Positions 1-8,760 of a DNA stretch of 37,262 nucleotides are shown here, piece after piece. Made by a program: the position numbers and the translations under genes. Location of the stretch: assembly GCA_900469345.1 (NCBI GenBank), contig UBWZ01000021.1, positions 1-37,262 of the forward strand. The letters run 5' to 3'. Below the pieces are notes generated by a model, which was not told the origin of the DNA, did no database searches, and saw nothing but the letters and a program-made list of their open reading frames with translations. How positions within the stretch are numbered: the stretch's first letter is position 1; every line of letters starts with the position of its first letter. This DNA comes from Hyphomicrobiales bacterium. Its GTDB lineage: Bacteria > Pseudomonadota > Alphaproteobacteria > Rhizobiales > Rhizobiaceae.

Positions 1-434
1 CCCGCCGAACCAACCCGCCAGCACGACGCGTTAAAGAAGGGGCCAGATTGCCGGGGCAGCGGACTGGAAGGCCGCGATGTCTCTTTCCAGTCGCTCGGAA
101 ACGGAGATGGCAGGCATTGTCCGCAATCTCTGCGCCCTACCCGCGCGCCATTCGCATCTATAGGCCATTCGCATTCATGGAACGGGAACCGGGCGCGGCC
201 GCGCAGACCGCCCATGCGGATGTCGGCCTTTATCCTGCGGCTCGCCCACACAATTCCACATTCTCATGATTTCCACTCAACCCGGACCGGGCGCGACCTC
301 TCGCGACCGGGCGGGCCGGGCGGCCTGATTTGACTCTCCCCATGGAAAGAGGCAAATGGTTGGCCCAAGGTTCCTCACGCAGAGTGATAAACTGCATGCG
401 GTATAACGAGTATTAGGGACTGGCTTATATAGGC
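1..434. other. Left-edge region without a convincing gene
   Basis: No reading frame here has a recognisable protein. A 73-codon frame at 48-269 has no good ribosome site and an unnatural composition. The stretch holds a short direct repeat (gccattcgcat, near 148 and 164), a C/G-rich run at about 283-333, and an AT-richer segment at 385-434 just before the M23 peptidase gene that probably carries its promoter. A TATAAC box lies at 402-407, but I see no convincing -35 partner at normal spacing. The left end could belong to the far 5' region of an off-window gene. Confidence 0.5.
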
Positions 435-2375
435 ATGATCAACGCCCGCAGCATGCTCCGCTCGCTTGGCAATGAGCCCCCCATCCTGGCCGATGGGCGC
501 CGGGCTCCCGATCGCCGTGAAATATCCCTGCGCTGGCTGTCCGGCACCTTCCTTACCGGCATTACCTCGTCCATCCTGATGGGTGTCGCGCTGTTTGCCG
601 CCCTCGACGGTCGCCAGCAGCTGGCAACGCCGGCCGAGGCTTCCGTTCCGGTCGATGACGGCGCCCATGACGATACGGCATCGCGCGGCAAGCGCCTGCT
701 GGCTGGCAACATCGTCGCCATGCCGACCGACCGCAAGATCATGGAAGTCTCCACGGTCGTGCACGAAGGCAACAAGGAAGTCGTCCGCCGCAAGCCCTTC
801 GCGCATGTGAAGATGAGCCTTGCGGTCAACCACGTGGCGCCGGAAGCCTATCCGAATTTCGATCCGCTTAATATCTTCGCCTCGGACGACGCGCCACCGC
901 CGCCGCCTTCCAGCCGCACCGGGGCCATCTACGGGTCCAATGTGGAATCCGAAGTCAGTCTTCAGACCATCGCCTTCCCGACCAAGGGGTCCAACCTCCC
1001 CTACGCCGCGCCGATGACGCTGGAAGAGGTCGAGGAAAACGTCCGCTCGAACGGATCGGTGCTGACCTCGGGCAATGCCCAGCTGTCCGCCCTCTATTAT
1101 GTCGACCCGCAGCGCTTCTCCTCCGCCGACGACGACGTCGACCTGACCGCCGGCATCTCGGCCCGGGTGGTCGAGGAGAACATGTCGGTCTCGACCCCCG
1201 AACCGATCACCTCCCATACGCGCGAATATGCCGACGATGTCATCCCGGTGCGCCGTCCGATGACGGTCGCAGAAGCGATGACCGAGGTCGGCTACCCCGA
1301 CAACAAGGCGCGCGAGATCTCCGGCTATCTTCAGGCACGGATTGGCCAGCCGACGCTGTCGCCCGGCGACGTCCTGCGGATCGGCGTGATCCAGGAAGGG
1401 CAGATGGTGCTGGTCGTGCGTGCGAGCGTCTATCGCCGCGCGAGCCATCTGGTCACGGTCGCCGCCGACGACCACGGCCGTTTTGTCGACGCGCAGGAAC
1501 CGGCCATGCTCGACGCGGTCGCCAGCGCCTTCAGCGATCAGCCGCCTCAGGCAGTCGCCGGCCGCGAACTGCCGAGCGTCTATGACGGCATCTACCGGGC
1601 CGCCCTTTCCTACGGAATGACCAAGGAAATGACGGCGCTGGTGGTCAAGCTCCTGGCAAGCACCGTCGACCTGCAGGCCCAGTTGAAGACCACCGACGCG
1701 ATCGAAGCCTTCTTTTCGGTCGCCGACGAAAAGGGCCAGGCGACGAAGGATTCCGAACTCCTCTTCGTCAACGCCCATTTCGGCGACACGACCACCCGGT
1801 TTTACCGCTTCCAGGATGCCGAGGACGACAGCGTCGACTATTTCGACCAGGACGGCCGCAGCATTCGCCAGTTCCTTTTGCGCAATCCGCTTCCCAACGG
1901 TCGCATGACCTCCGGTTTCGGCATGCGGCGCCACCCGCTGCTCGGCTATTCCCGCATGCATACCGGAACCGACTGGGCGGCTCCGCGCGGAACGCCGATT
2001 ATCGCGGCCGGCAACGGCATCGTCGAGAAGGCCGGCTGGGATTCCGGCGGCTACGGCAACCAGACCCTGCTGCGCCACGCCAACGGCTACGTCTCGTCCT
2101 ACAATCACCAGAGCGCCATCGCGCCGGGTGTGCGCGAAGGCGCCAAGGTTACCCAGGGCCAGGTTATCGGCTATGTGGGAACGAGCGGCGAATCCACCGG
2201 CGCGCACCTGCATTACGAATTGATCGTCAACGGCACCAAGGTGGACCCGATGAAGGTCCGCCTGCCGGGTGGCCAGTCGCTGAAGGGCGAGGCGCTCGCT
2301 CGCTTCGAAAACGAGCGCAAGCGCATCGATACGCTTCTCAACAATCCGAAACCGGCCGAAGTGGCTAGCCGCTGA
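435..2375 (+). CDS. Membrane-anchored M23 family metallopeptidase
   Basis: A 646-residue protein of the LytM/M23 family, which hydrolyses peptidoglycan cross-link peptides in the periplasm. A basic N-terminus is followed by one hydrophobic segment at about residues 38-57, which fits an inner-membrane anchor with the rest outside. A long middle region of unknown fold precedes the catalytic domain at about 488-605. The zinc ligands look complete: H509 and D513 in an HTGTD motif, and H591/H593 in HLHYE. Such proteins in Rhizobiales act as cell-wall endopeptidases, but the exact substrate cannot be read here. The gene is alone on its strand and converges on clpB across a shared terminator. The start ATG follows an AT-rich leader with no strong Shine-Dalgarno, so the N-terminus is somewhat uncertain. 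Family assignment is firm. Confidence 0.9.
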   Translation: MINARSMLRSLGNEPPILADGRRAPDRREISLRWLSGTFLTGITSSILMGVALFAALDGRQQLATPAEASVPVDDGAHDDTASRGKRLLAGNIVAMPTDRKIMEVSTVVHEGNKEVVRRKPFAHVKMSLAVNHVAPEAYPNFDPLNIFASDDAPPPPPSSRTGAIYGSNVESEVSLQTIAFPTKGSNLPYAAPMTLEEVEENVRSNGSVLTSGNAQLSALYYVDPQRFSSADDDVDLTAGISARVVEENMSVSTPEPITSHTREYADDVIPVRRPMTVAEAMTEVGYPDNKAREISGYLQARIGQPTLSPGDVLRIGVIQEGQMVLVVRASVYRRASHLVTVAADDHGRFVDAQEPAMLDAVASAFSDQPPQAVAGRELPSVYDGIYRAALSYGMTKEMTALVVKLLASTVDLQAQLKTTDAIEAFFSVADEKGQATKDSELLFVNAHFGDTTTRFYRFQDAEDDSVDYFDQDGRSIRQFLLRNPLPNGRMTSGFGMRRHPLLGYSRMHTGTDWAAPRGTPIIAAGNGIVEKAGWDSGGYGNQTLLRHANGYVSSYNHQSAIAPGVREGAKVTQGQVIGYVGTSGESTGAHLHYELIVNGTKVDPMKVRLPGGQSLKGEALARFENERKRIDTLLNNPKPAEVASR

Positions 2376-2408
2376 GCGATCCTGCCTGATCGAACCGTGG
2401 AAGAAGCA

Positions 2409-2447
2409 AAAGGCCGCCCCGTCTGAAACGGAGCGGCCTTTGTTTTT
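2409..2447. terminator. Shared intrinsic terminator between M23 peptidase and clpB
   Basis: The arms aaaggccgc (2409-2417) and gcggccttt (2433-2441) pair. An inner ccgt/acgg stem follows after one mismatch. The plus strand continues as gtttttcc, a good T-run. Read from the minus strand the hairpin is followed by TTTTGCTTCTT, so it may also end clpB transcripts. Confidence 0.85.
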
Positions 2448-2463
2448 CCTGCGTCAGCCTCGA

Positions 2464-5067
2464 TTACGCGGCTTCGCTGATCTGCTGGCTTCGCACCCGA
2501 AACAGCAGGCGATCCGATCCGGCGGTCACCGCAACAGTCGAGCCGTCGGGGATCTGGCCACCCAGGATCTGCTCGGCGAGCGGGTCCTGGATGTTTTTCT
2601 GGATCACCCGCTTCAGCGGGCGGGCGCCGTAGACCGGGTCGTACCCCTTGGCGGCCACCCATTCCCGGGCATCCTCGCCCAGGTCCAGCGTGATCTTGCG
2701 ATCGGCGAGAAGCTGTAGCAGGCGCTTCATCTGGATATCGACGATCGAGCCCATCTCGCTGCGGCGCAGGCGATGGAACAGGATGATTTCGTCGACGCGG
2801 TTGAGGAACTCCGGCCGGAACGAGGCCCGCACCACGCCCATCACCTGCTCGCGCACGCTGTCGGTGTCCTCGTTCTCACCAAGTCCACTCAGATACTCGG
2901 CGCCGAGATTCGACGTCATGATGATGATCGTGTTCTTGAAGTCGATCGTCCGCCCCTGCCCGTCCGTCAGGCGACCATCGTCGAGCACCTGCAGAAGGAC
3001 GTTGAAGACATCGGGATGCGCCTTCTCGATTTCGTCGAACAGCACGACCTGGTAGGGCTTGCGCCGGATCGCCTCGGTCAGCGCGCCGCCTTCGTCATAG
3101 CCGACATAGCCGGGAGGCGCCCCGATCAGCCGCGCCACTGAGTGCTTTTCCATGTATTCCGACATGTCCATGCGCACCATCGCCGTTTCGTCGTCGAACA
3201 GGAAGCGCGCCAGCGACTTGGTCAGCTCCGTCTTGCCGACGCCGGTCGGACCAAGGAAGATGAACGAGCCGATCGGCCGGTTCGGATCCTGCAGCCCGGC
3301 ACGCGCACGGCGGACCGCACGCGAAACCGCCTGCACGGCATCGCCCTGCCCGACCACGGATTTCGCCAGTTCGTCTTCCATCCGCAGCAGCTTGTCGCGT
3401 TCGCCCTCTAGCATCCGGTCGACCGGAATACCGGTCCAGCGGGACACAACATGCGCAATCGCATCCGGATTGACGACTTCCTGCACCATGGCATTGGTCG
3501 AATTGTCGATGGCTTCCGATTCCACCAGGCGCTTTTCGAGGTCGGGAATGACGCCGTAAGTCAGTTCGCCAGCCCGCTGGAACTCGCCCTTGCGCTGGGC
3601 GATGGCAAGATCGTTGCGGGCCTCGTCCAACTGCCGCTTCAGATCGGCTGCAAGCCCAAGCTTCTGCTTTTCCGCCTGCCAGCGCGCCGTCAGCGCATCT
3701 GCCTGCTCCTCGAGGCCCGTCAATTCCGCGTCGAGCCGCAAAAGCCGGTCGGCGGACGCCGTGTCCGTCTCCTTCTTCAGCGCCTCCCGCTCGATCTTCA
3801 GCTGCATGATGCGCCGGTCGAGTTCGTCCAGTTGCTCGGGCTTTGAATCCACCTGCATGCGCAGCCGCGATGCGGCTTCGTCCATCAGGTCGATCGCCTT
3901 GTCGGGCAGGAACCGGTCCGTGATGTAGCGGTTCGACAGGGTCGCCGCGGCCACCAGGGCGGAATCCGAGATCCGCACCTTGTGGTGCTGCTCGTATTTT
4001 TCCTTCAGGCCGCGCAGGATCGAAATCGTATCCTCCACCGTCGGCTCCTCCACCATCACCGGCTGGAAGCGCCGGGCGAGGGCCGGATCCTTTTCCACAT
4101 GCTTGCGGTATTCGTCGAGTGTCGTCGCGCCGACGCAGTGAAGCTCACCACGGGCAAGAGCCGGCTTCAGCAGGTTGGACGCATCCATCGCGCCATCCGC
4201 CTTGCCGGCACCGACCAGCGTGTGCATCTCGTCGATGAACAGGATGATCTCGCCGTTTTCCGACTGGACTTCGTTCAGCACGCTCTTCAGCCGCTCCTCG
4301 AACTCGCCGCGGTATTTCGCACCGGCAATCAGGGCACCCATGTCGAGCGCCATCAGCCGCTTGTCCTTGAGGCTCTCGGGCACGTCGCCATTGACGATGC
4401 GCAACGCCAGGCCTTCCGCGATCGCGGTCTTGCCCACGCCTGGTTCGCCGATCAGGACGGGATTGTTCTTCGTGCGCCGCGACAGGACCTGGATCGTCCG
4501 GCGGATCTCGTCGTCACGACCGATCACCGGATCAAGCCGGCCCTCACGTGCTTCCGCCGTCAGATCGCGGGCGAATTTTTTCAGCGCCTCGAAGCCCTGC
4601 TCCGCGTTGGAACTGTCGGCGGTGCGGCCCTTGCGGATGTCGTTGATGACCTGGTTCAGGCCTTGCGCGGTCAGGCCGGCCTTTTTCAGGGTGGCAGCGG
4701 TCGACGCCGAGCTTTCGATCACCAGCGCCAGAAGCAGACGTTCGACGGTAACAAAGCTGTCGCCAGCCTTCTTGGCGGCGTCCTCGGCGGTGGAAAATAC
4801 CTTGGCAAGCGGCTGCGCCAGATAGATCTCGCCATTGCCGCCGGACACCTTTGGGATTTTCGCAAGCGCCGCATCATTGGCAATGCGCGCTTCCTTGGAG
4901 CTGCCGCCGGCGCGTTCGATAAGCGACGAGGCCATACCCTGATCGTCGTCCAAAAGCACCTTGAGGACATGCTCCGGCGTGAACTGCTGGTGTCCGGCAC
5001 TCAGCGCCTGGGTCTGCGCCGACTGGAGAAAGCCGCGCACCCGCTCGGAATATTTCTCGATGTTCAT
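2464..5067 (-). CDS. clpB: ATP-dependent disaggregase ClpB
   Basis: An 867-residue Hsp100 chaperone that, with DnaK, pulls proteins out of aggregates after heat or other stress. The N-terminal Clp repeat domain (about 1-145) is followed by AAA+ module 1 with Walker A GEPGVGKT, a middle coiled-coil domain rich in Leu/Arg/Glu/Lys (about 400-525), and AAA+ module 2 with Walker A GPTGVGKT. The length matches the family. The frame is open 25 codons further upstream, but the ATG at 5067 has a near-perfect AGGAGGTA ribosome site and gives the standard MNIEKYSE-type N-terminus. The gene stands alone between the convergent M23 gene and a same-strand acyltransferase gene; the 190-base gap suggests its own promoter. 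A weak heat-shock-like promoter is noted upstream. Confidence 0.97.
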   Translation of the reverse strand: MNIEKYSERVRGFLQSAQTQALSAGHQQFTPEHVLKVLLDDDQGMASSLIERAGGSSKEARIANDAALAKIPKVSGGNGEIYLAQPLAKVFSTAEDAAKKAGDSFVTVERLLLALVIESSASTAATLKKAGLTAQGLNQVINDIRKGRTADSSNAEQGFEALKKFARDLTAEAREGRLDPVIGRDDEIRRTIQVLSRRTKNNPVLIGEPGVGKTAIAEGLALRIVNGDVPESLKDKRLMALDMGALIAGAKYRGEFEERLKSVLNEVQSENGEIILFIDEMHTLVGAGKADGAMDASNLLKPALARGELHCVGATTLDEYRKHVEKDPALARRFQPVMVEEPTVEDTISILRGLKEKYEQHHKVRISDSALVAAATLSNRYITDRFLPDKAIDLMDEAASRLRMQVDSKPEQLDELDRRIMQLKIEREALKKETDTASADRLLRLDAELTGLEEQADALTARWQAEKQKLGLAADLKRQLDEARNDLAIAQRKGEFQRAGELTYGVIPDLEKRLVESEAIDNSTNAMVQEVVNPDAIAHVVSRWTGIPVDRMLEGERDKLLRMEDELAKSVVGQGDAVQAVSRAVRRARAGLQDPNRPIGSFIFLGPTGVGKTELTKSLARFLFDDETAMVRMDMSEYMEKHSVARLIGAPPGYVGYDEGGALTEAIRRKPYQVVLFDEIEKAHPDVFNVLLQVLDDGRLTDGQGRTIDFKNTIIIMTSNLGAEYLSGLGENEDTDSVREQVMGVVRASFRPEFLNRVDEIILFHRLRRSEMGSIVDIQMKRLLQLLADRKITLDLGEDAREWVAAKGYDPVYGARPLKRVIQKNIQDPLAEQILGGQIPDGSTVAVTAGSDRLLFRVRSQQISEAA

Positions 5068-5202
5068 AGTCTGTACCTCCTGGATCGTCCTGCCCTTATA
5101 CGGCGCAGGCCGATGGTTGAGATTGAGCTCCCTCAAAGGCAAGCCCTGCCGGAAACCGGCTTCCGCAAAGATATGGGTGTGGATTTTCTCGATTTAAAGA
5201 CG

Positions 5203-5230
5203 GGATGGGCCGCTTTTCGACCGCCCCAAG
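5203..5230 (-). promoter_or_regulatory. Possible heat-shock (RpoH-type) promoter of clpB
   Basis: On the minus strand CTTGGG (5230-5225) is followed after 16 bases by CCATCC (5208-5203). This resembles the CTTG...CCAT pattern of alphaproteobacterial RpoH promoters, but the spacer is slightly short and both boxes deviate. It would give a leader of roughly 130 bases. Its place before clpB, a classical heat-shock gene, supports it. Confidence 0.3.
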
Positions 5231-5257
5231 CACCTGGAACAGCAGGGCAAGCCGACC

Positions 5258-6394
5258 TCAGGGTGCTGGCGCAAACCGCGGACGCGCAACGAGCAGCCAT
5301 AGCCTGCGCCAGACCTCGTAGAGCAGCGCGCATGCCACCAGTGTTGTGGCGGCAAGCGGCAAAAAGGCGGCAGGGCCGAGCAGGCCAAGCGACTCGAGTT
5401 TTGCGGCAATCAGCACCATGATCGTCTGATGCAGGATGTAATAGCTGAGCACCGCCTTGTTGAGGTAGCGAAGCGCCGGGTGATCGACAGCCCTCAACCG
5501 CTGGCCGTAGCCGAGGATGGCAACCATCGTGCACCACATGAAGGCGGCAACCAGCAGACAGCCGGTCGGCGAATTCCACGCCGCCTGATCACTGATGGGA
5601 TGCTGGCTGAACATTGCCAGCAGCAGGGGAATGCAAGCCGCGGCCCCGATCAGGGCTGCTTCCCTGACGGCCAGGATCGCCTCCCAGAAGTCGCGTCTGC
5701 TGCCGAGCAGCACCCCTCCGCTAAAGCATGCGAGGAAGCAGACATGCGAATACCAGTCGTCGATGATATTGTTGCTCGGCGGGAAGAAGGGCCTCAGCGT
5801 GACGCGGACGACAAAGAAGAAGATCACCGGCCAGACCAGCAACCCTGCCCCCCGCAGCTGTGCCGTCATCCAGTCCCCGAACCGCTGCACCGCTTTTCCC
5901 CAGGCCCCCAGCAGCGTCATCAGGATGGCGGTATAGGTCCAAAGATAGGCGAGATACCAGAGGTGCTCCATGCTGACGATGACCTGCAGCGATCCGTCCG
6001 CCAGCAGAAACGGCTGGAGTGTAAGGTAGCGTCGGAAGACCTCGGCAAGATCGATCGACACACCTTCCCGCACCGTCAGGTAAACGTAGATCTGCGGCGG
6101 CACCAGCAGGATCATGGCGGTCAGGAACACCGGGAGGAGCTGGAGAGAGCGCTTTTGCCGCAGCGCCGATGGTGTGCGCCTGGACAGCGCAAATGCAGTC
6201 GCCACTCCCGATACGAAGAACAGCAGGCTGATGCGCCATGGATTGGTGAGCAGATGGATAGTATCGAACAGCGGCATGGCGCCTGTCGACTTGATCAGAA
6301 ACTGCCTGCTCCCGAATATTAGACTACAATGATATATAATCAGTAGAAAGAACGCAGCGACACGGATGATATCAAGATCATGCCTGCGCTCCAT
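5258..6394 (-). CDS. Acyltransferase 3 family membrane protein (OpgC/MdoC-like)
   Basis: A 378-residue polytopic membrane protein with about ten hydrophobic segments. It opens with ERRHDLDIIRV, typical of the acyltransferase 3 superfamily, whose members move acyl or succinyl groups across the inner membrane onto surface glycans. The N-terminal helix ends in an IIYH motif carrying the conserved histidine, and a second conserved-looking segment SMEHLWYLAYLW sits mid-protein. The closest style is OpgC/MdoC, which succinylates periplasmic glucans, but no glucan genes are nearby, so the substrate is unknown. The ATG at 6394 is preferred over a TTG four codons upstream because GGAGGGA lies at proper distance from it. 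It precedes clpB on the same strand with a 190-base gap, so it is probably a separate unit. Its leader is unusually AT-rich. Confidence 0.85.
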   Translation of the reverse strand: MERRHDLDIIRVAAFFLLIIYHCSLIFGSRQFLIKSTGAMPLFDTIHLLTNPWRISLLFFVSGVATAFALSRRTPSALRQKRSLQLLPVFLTAMILLVPPQIYVYLTVREGVSIDLAEVFRRYLTLQPFLLADGSLQVIVSMEHLWYLAYLWTYTAILMTLLGAWGKAVQRFGDWMTAQLRGAGLLVWPVIFFFVVRVTLRPFFPPSNNIIDDWYSHVCFLACFSGGVLLGSRRDFWEAILAVREAALIGAAACIPLLLAMFSQHPISDQAAWNSPTGCLLVAAFMWCTMVAILGYGQRLRAVDHPALRYLNKAVLSYYILHQTIMVLIAAKLESLGLLGPAAFLPLAATTLVACALLYEVWRRLWLLVARPRFAPAP

Positions 6395-6651
6395 GTCTCC
6401 CTCCAAGAGCTACTGAGCTGATACGGCATTCAATCTGAACGAAATATATTGAGAAATTCTGTAATAGGTTGCGAATAGACAGGAATACCCGTGATCTTTT
6501 GAGAGATCTGCACCCTAACTTTTGTCAAATACACGGTTGGATGCATCGCGAGTGTCTGTAATCTCAAGCCCGCTTGCAGATTTCTGCAGCGGCGTCGGGA
6601 CCGCCATCGCCGCGGGCGCTGCTGCTGCGGCCACCCGGACGGCAGAAACGA
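6395..6651. other. AT-rich leader upstream of the acyltransferase gene
   Basis: No gene is visible. In 6421-6480 only 20 of 60 bases are G or C, far below the surroundings. A TTGACA box lies on the minus strand at 6537-6532 without a clear -10 at normal spacing. The segment most likely holds the acyltransferase promoter and control sites. Confidence 0.5.
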
Positions 6652-6676
6652 AAAATCCGGCCGAAGCCGGATTTTC
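6650..6676 (-). terminator. Intrinsic terminator of the DUF4167 gene
   Basis: The arms aaaatccggc (6652-6661) and gccggatttt (6666-6675) form a perfect 10-bp stem with a four-base loop, TTCG on the minus strand. The minus strand runs into TTTTTCG after the stem. It lies about 30 bases past the DUF4167 stop codon. Confidence 0.88.
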
Positions 6677-6707
6677 CAAGACATTGCCATTGCGAGGGGG
6701 AACCGGC

Positions 6708-7598
6708 TTACTCGCCGGCAACATCCACGAGCGTGGGCTGATCGTCGCCGGAAGCTTCACCCTCCCCGGCACCGGCTTCGCCACGACGCGGACGCCGCGG
6801 GCGATTGCCGGCATTGCGGCGACGACGAGGCGCGGCTTCCGCCTGCGCTTCTTCTTCGACAGCCACTTCAGCAGGCGTTCCTTCGATCACCGGCTGCGGA
6901 CCATCCGGATCGGCGACTGGCGCGGAAATTTCCGCCGGCTGCTGGGCAACCCGCTCGGGCCTGTCCTGGCGACGCTCGCGACGCGGATCGCGGCGGTTTT
7001 CCCGCGGCGGCTGCTCGGCGCCTTCGGCTGCCGGTGCAGGCTGTCCGCCCTGGCCCTGCTGTGGGCTCTGGCCCTGTTGTGGGTTCTGGCCATGCTGCGC
7101 ATTCTGGCCCTGCCGACCGCCCTGTTGCGTGTTCTGGCCGTGGCCAGACTGCTCGCGGCGGGGCTGTTCGTCCATCACCGGCTGCGGGCCGTAGCCCATA
7201 TCGTCGCCGTCAGAACCGTCGAGATCGTCTTGATCCAGCACGTTTCCGTCACGATCCTGCATCTCGCCGCGCTCGTCACGCGGAAAGCGATCCTGCATCT
7301 GGGCCTGTGCAGCCGCGATGATGCGATTGTAGTGCTCGGCGTGCTGAAGATAGTTTTCGGCCATCACCCGATCGCCGGAGCTTTGAGCGTCGCGCGCCAG
7401 AGTCGAATATTTTTCGGCGATGTGCTGCGCGGTACCGCGGATCTTCACGTCGGGACCGGAGCTGTCGTAGGTCCGGCTGAGCGGATTGCCGCCCTTGCGG
7501 TTGAAGTTGTTGTTACCGCCGCCGCCGCCACCGCTACCGCCACTGCTATTATTGTTACCGCGCCCTCGACCGCGTTTATTCTGCTGTCCTGGCCTCAT
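6708..7598 (-). CDS. DUF4167 domain-containing protein with disordered Q/G-rich tail
   Basis: A 296-residue protein with a basic, Gly/Asn-rich N-terminus (about 1-37), a compact conserved block at about 38-105 (including VKIRGTAQHIAEKY and a helix with HAEHYNRII) matching the alphaproteobacterial DUF4167 family, and a long low-complexity C-terminal region. Residues 149-187 are a Q/G/N repeat (units such as GQNPQQGQ), followed by Arg- and Glu-rich stretches and a tract of R/RR near the end. The composition suggests an RNA- or nucleoid-binding protein, but that is inference; the family has no established function that I know. The ATG has GAAGGATAG before it. The gene is separated from prmC by about 300 bases with repeats, and a strong terminator follows it. 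Confidence 0.88.
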   Translation of the reverse strand: MRPGQQNKRGRGRGNNNSSGGSGGGGGGNNNFNRKGGNPLSRTYDSSGPDVKIRGTAQHIAEKYSTLARDAQSSGDRVMAENYLQHAEHYNRIIAAAQAQMQDRFPRDERGEMQDRDGNVLDQDDLDGSDGDDMGYGPQPVMDEQPRREQSGHGQNTQQGGRQGQNAQHGQNPQQGQSPQQGQGGQPAPAAEGAEQPPRENRRDPRRERRQDRPERVAQQPAEISAPVADPDGPQPVIEGTPAEVAVEEEAQAEAAPRRRRNAGNRPRRPRRGEAGAGEGEASGDDQPTLVDVAGE

Positions 7599-7896
7599 CT
7601 ATCCTTCACCAACTCTCTGTCTTCGCTGATAGGGATCACGCGGTCCGGCAATCAAAGCCGTAGCAGGACTTCGCGTGAAGCGCGCAGATCAACCTAGGCG
7701 GTCTGCCGCGTTCAAAGTTAAATTAACTGATTCACGCATCGGTTTTGTTCAACCTTCGCAAACCTTCGAAAAGGGTTGGAATAGGGTTGATCTGTAACCC
7801 GAACGAATCGCTGTTCATTCCCAGCCGCCCCGATGCGTAGCTGCAAGCTATCCCGCTTCCTGACGGAATCCAAGCCTTTTCTTTTGCTCTGCAATA
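7599..7896. other. Intergenic region between prmC and DUF4167
   Basis: About 300 bases without a credible gene; a 60-codon TTG frame on the minus strand has no ribosome site or recognisable content. The region holds the DUF4167 leader, an AT-rich block near 7715-7735 (aagttaaattaactga) that may include its -10 element, and a cluster of short direct and inverted repeats at 7750-7787 described separately. Confidence 0.5.
7750..7787. repeat. Paired direct repeats with partial dyad upstream of DUF4167
   Basis: caaccttcg and aaaccttcg (7750-7768) are followed by aagggttgg and tagggttga (about 7771-7790). The first pair and the second pair are each near-identical direct repeats, and the two pairs are roughly inverse complements of each other. 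They could fold as an imperfect hairpin or bind a regulator. No known motif is recognised. Confidence 0.45.
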
Positions 7897-8760
7897 TCAA
7901 CGATTGCCTGGCTTGAAGACGAGCACGCGATCGTTTCCACCATAGTCACGCCGAGCTTGCGCCAGGATGAACCCGGCAGCGACGAAGATATCTGTCACTG
8001 CCGTTTTCTGGTCGAAACCGATCTCGAGTCCAACCCAGCCGCCCGGCTCGAGGAAACGTGCCGCGTCGGTTGCAATGTCTCGATAGGGAGCAAGACCGTC
8101 CGGGCCGCCATCCAGGGCGGCTAGGGGGTCAAACTCCCGAACCTCGGGGTCGAGGTCCGGGATAACATCACTACGTATATAGGGCGGGTTTGACACGATT
8201 ATGTCGAACCGGCCCGTAATCGCGTCGAACCAGTGGCTGCGGACCGCGCTGAACCGATCGCCGACCCCCTGCCGTTCGGCATTCCGTTGCGCGGTCGCCA
8301 GCGCATCGTCCGAAATGTCGGTTCCGATCCCCGTCGCCCCCGCGTTCGCCTTGAGAAGGGCGAGGACGATGGCGCCGGTTCCCGTGCCCAGATCGAGTAT
8401 CCGTGCCGACCCTTTGGCCTCGACGATATGCTGCAGCTGCGGCACGATCGCCTCGACGAGAACCTCGGTGTCCGGCCGCGGCTCCAGCGTCTCGCGCGAG
8501 ATCAGCAGGTCCATCCCGAAGAATTCGCGGGACCCCAGGATACGGTGCACCGGCTCGCGGTGGAGGCGCCGTTCGATGGCAGCCTCGATGGTCGCCACCT
8601 CGTCCCCGGTCAGCACGCGGTCGCCGCCGGTGAAGATCTCGGTCGGCGATAGCCTCAGCAGCCCGCCGATGAGAAGCCGCGCTTCGATCGCCGCATCGCC
8701 AAGCCCTGCGTCCGAAAACCGGCTGCGCGCCTGCGCCAGCACCGCGGCAACCGTCATCAT
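7897..8760 (-). CDS. prmC: Release factor glutamine methyltransferase PrmC
   Basis: A 287-residue class I methyltransferase that uses S-adenosylmethionine to methylate the glutamine of the GGQ motif in peptide-chain release factors, which improves termination. An N-terminal helical substrate-binding domain (about 1-95) precedes the Rossmann domain with ILDLGTGTGA (121-130) and the signature NPPY at 191-194, which positions the target glutamine. The start overlaps the stop of prfA (ATGATGA arrangement), so the enzyme is translationally coupled to its substrate. A second ATG directly after the first is an equally possible start. Gene content and length match the family. Confidence 0.95.
   Translation of the reverse strand: MMTVAAVLAQARSRFSDAGLGDAAIEARLLIGGLLRLSPTEIFTGGDRVLTGDEVATIEAAIERRLHREPVHRILGSREFFGMDLLISRETLEPRPDTEVLVEAIVPQLQHIVEAKGSARILDLGTGTGAIVLALLKANAGATGIGTDISDDALATAQRNAERQGVGDRFSAVRSHWFDAITGRFDIIVSNPPYIRSDVIPDLDPEVREFDPLAALDGGPDGLAPYRDIATDAARFLEPGGWVGLEIGFDQKTAVTDIFVAAGFILAQARRDYGGNDRVLVFKPGNR

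Noticed and set aside
48..269. 73-codon frame at the left edge
   Set aside because: No ribosome site, no hydrophobic or domain pattern, odd composition.
375..2213. A 612-codon open frame antisense to the M23 peptidase
   Set aside because: No domain or ribosome site; explained by codon bias opposite a real gene.
3982..5421. Long plus-strand frame opposite clpB
   Set aside because: Shadow of clpB with no protein-like content.
7718..7900. 60-codon TTG frame after prmC
   Set aside because: Overlaps the prmC stop but lacks a ribosome site and crosses the DUF4167 repeat and leader region.
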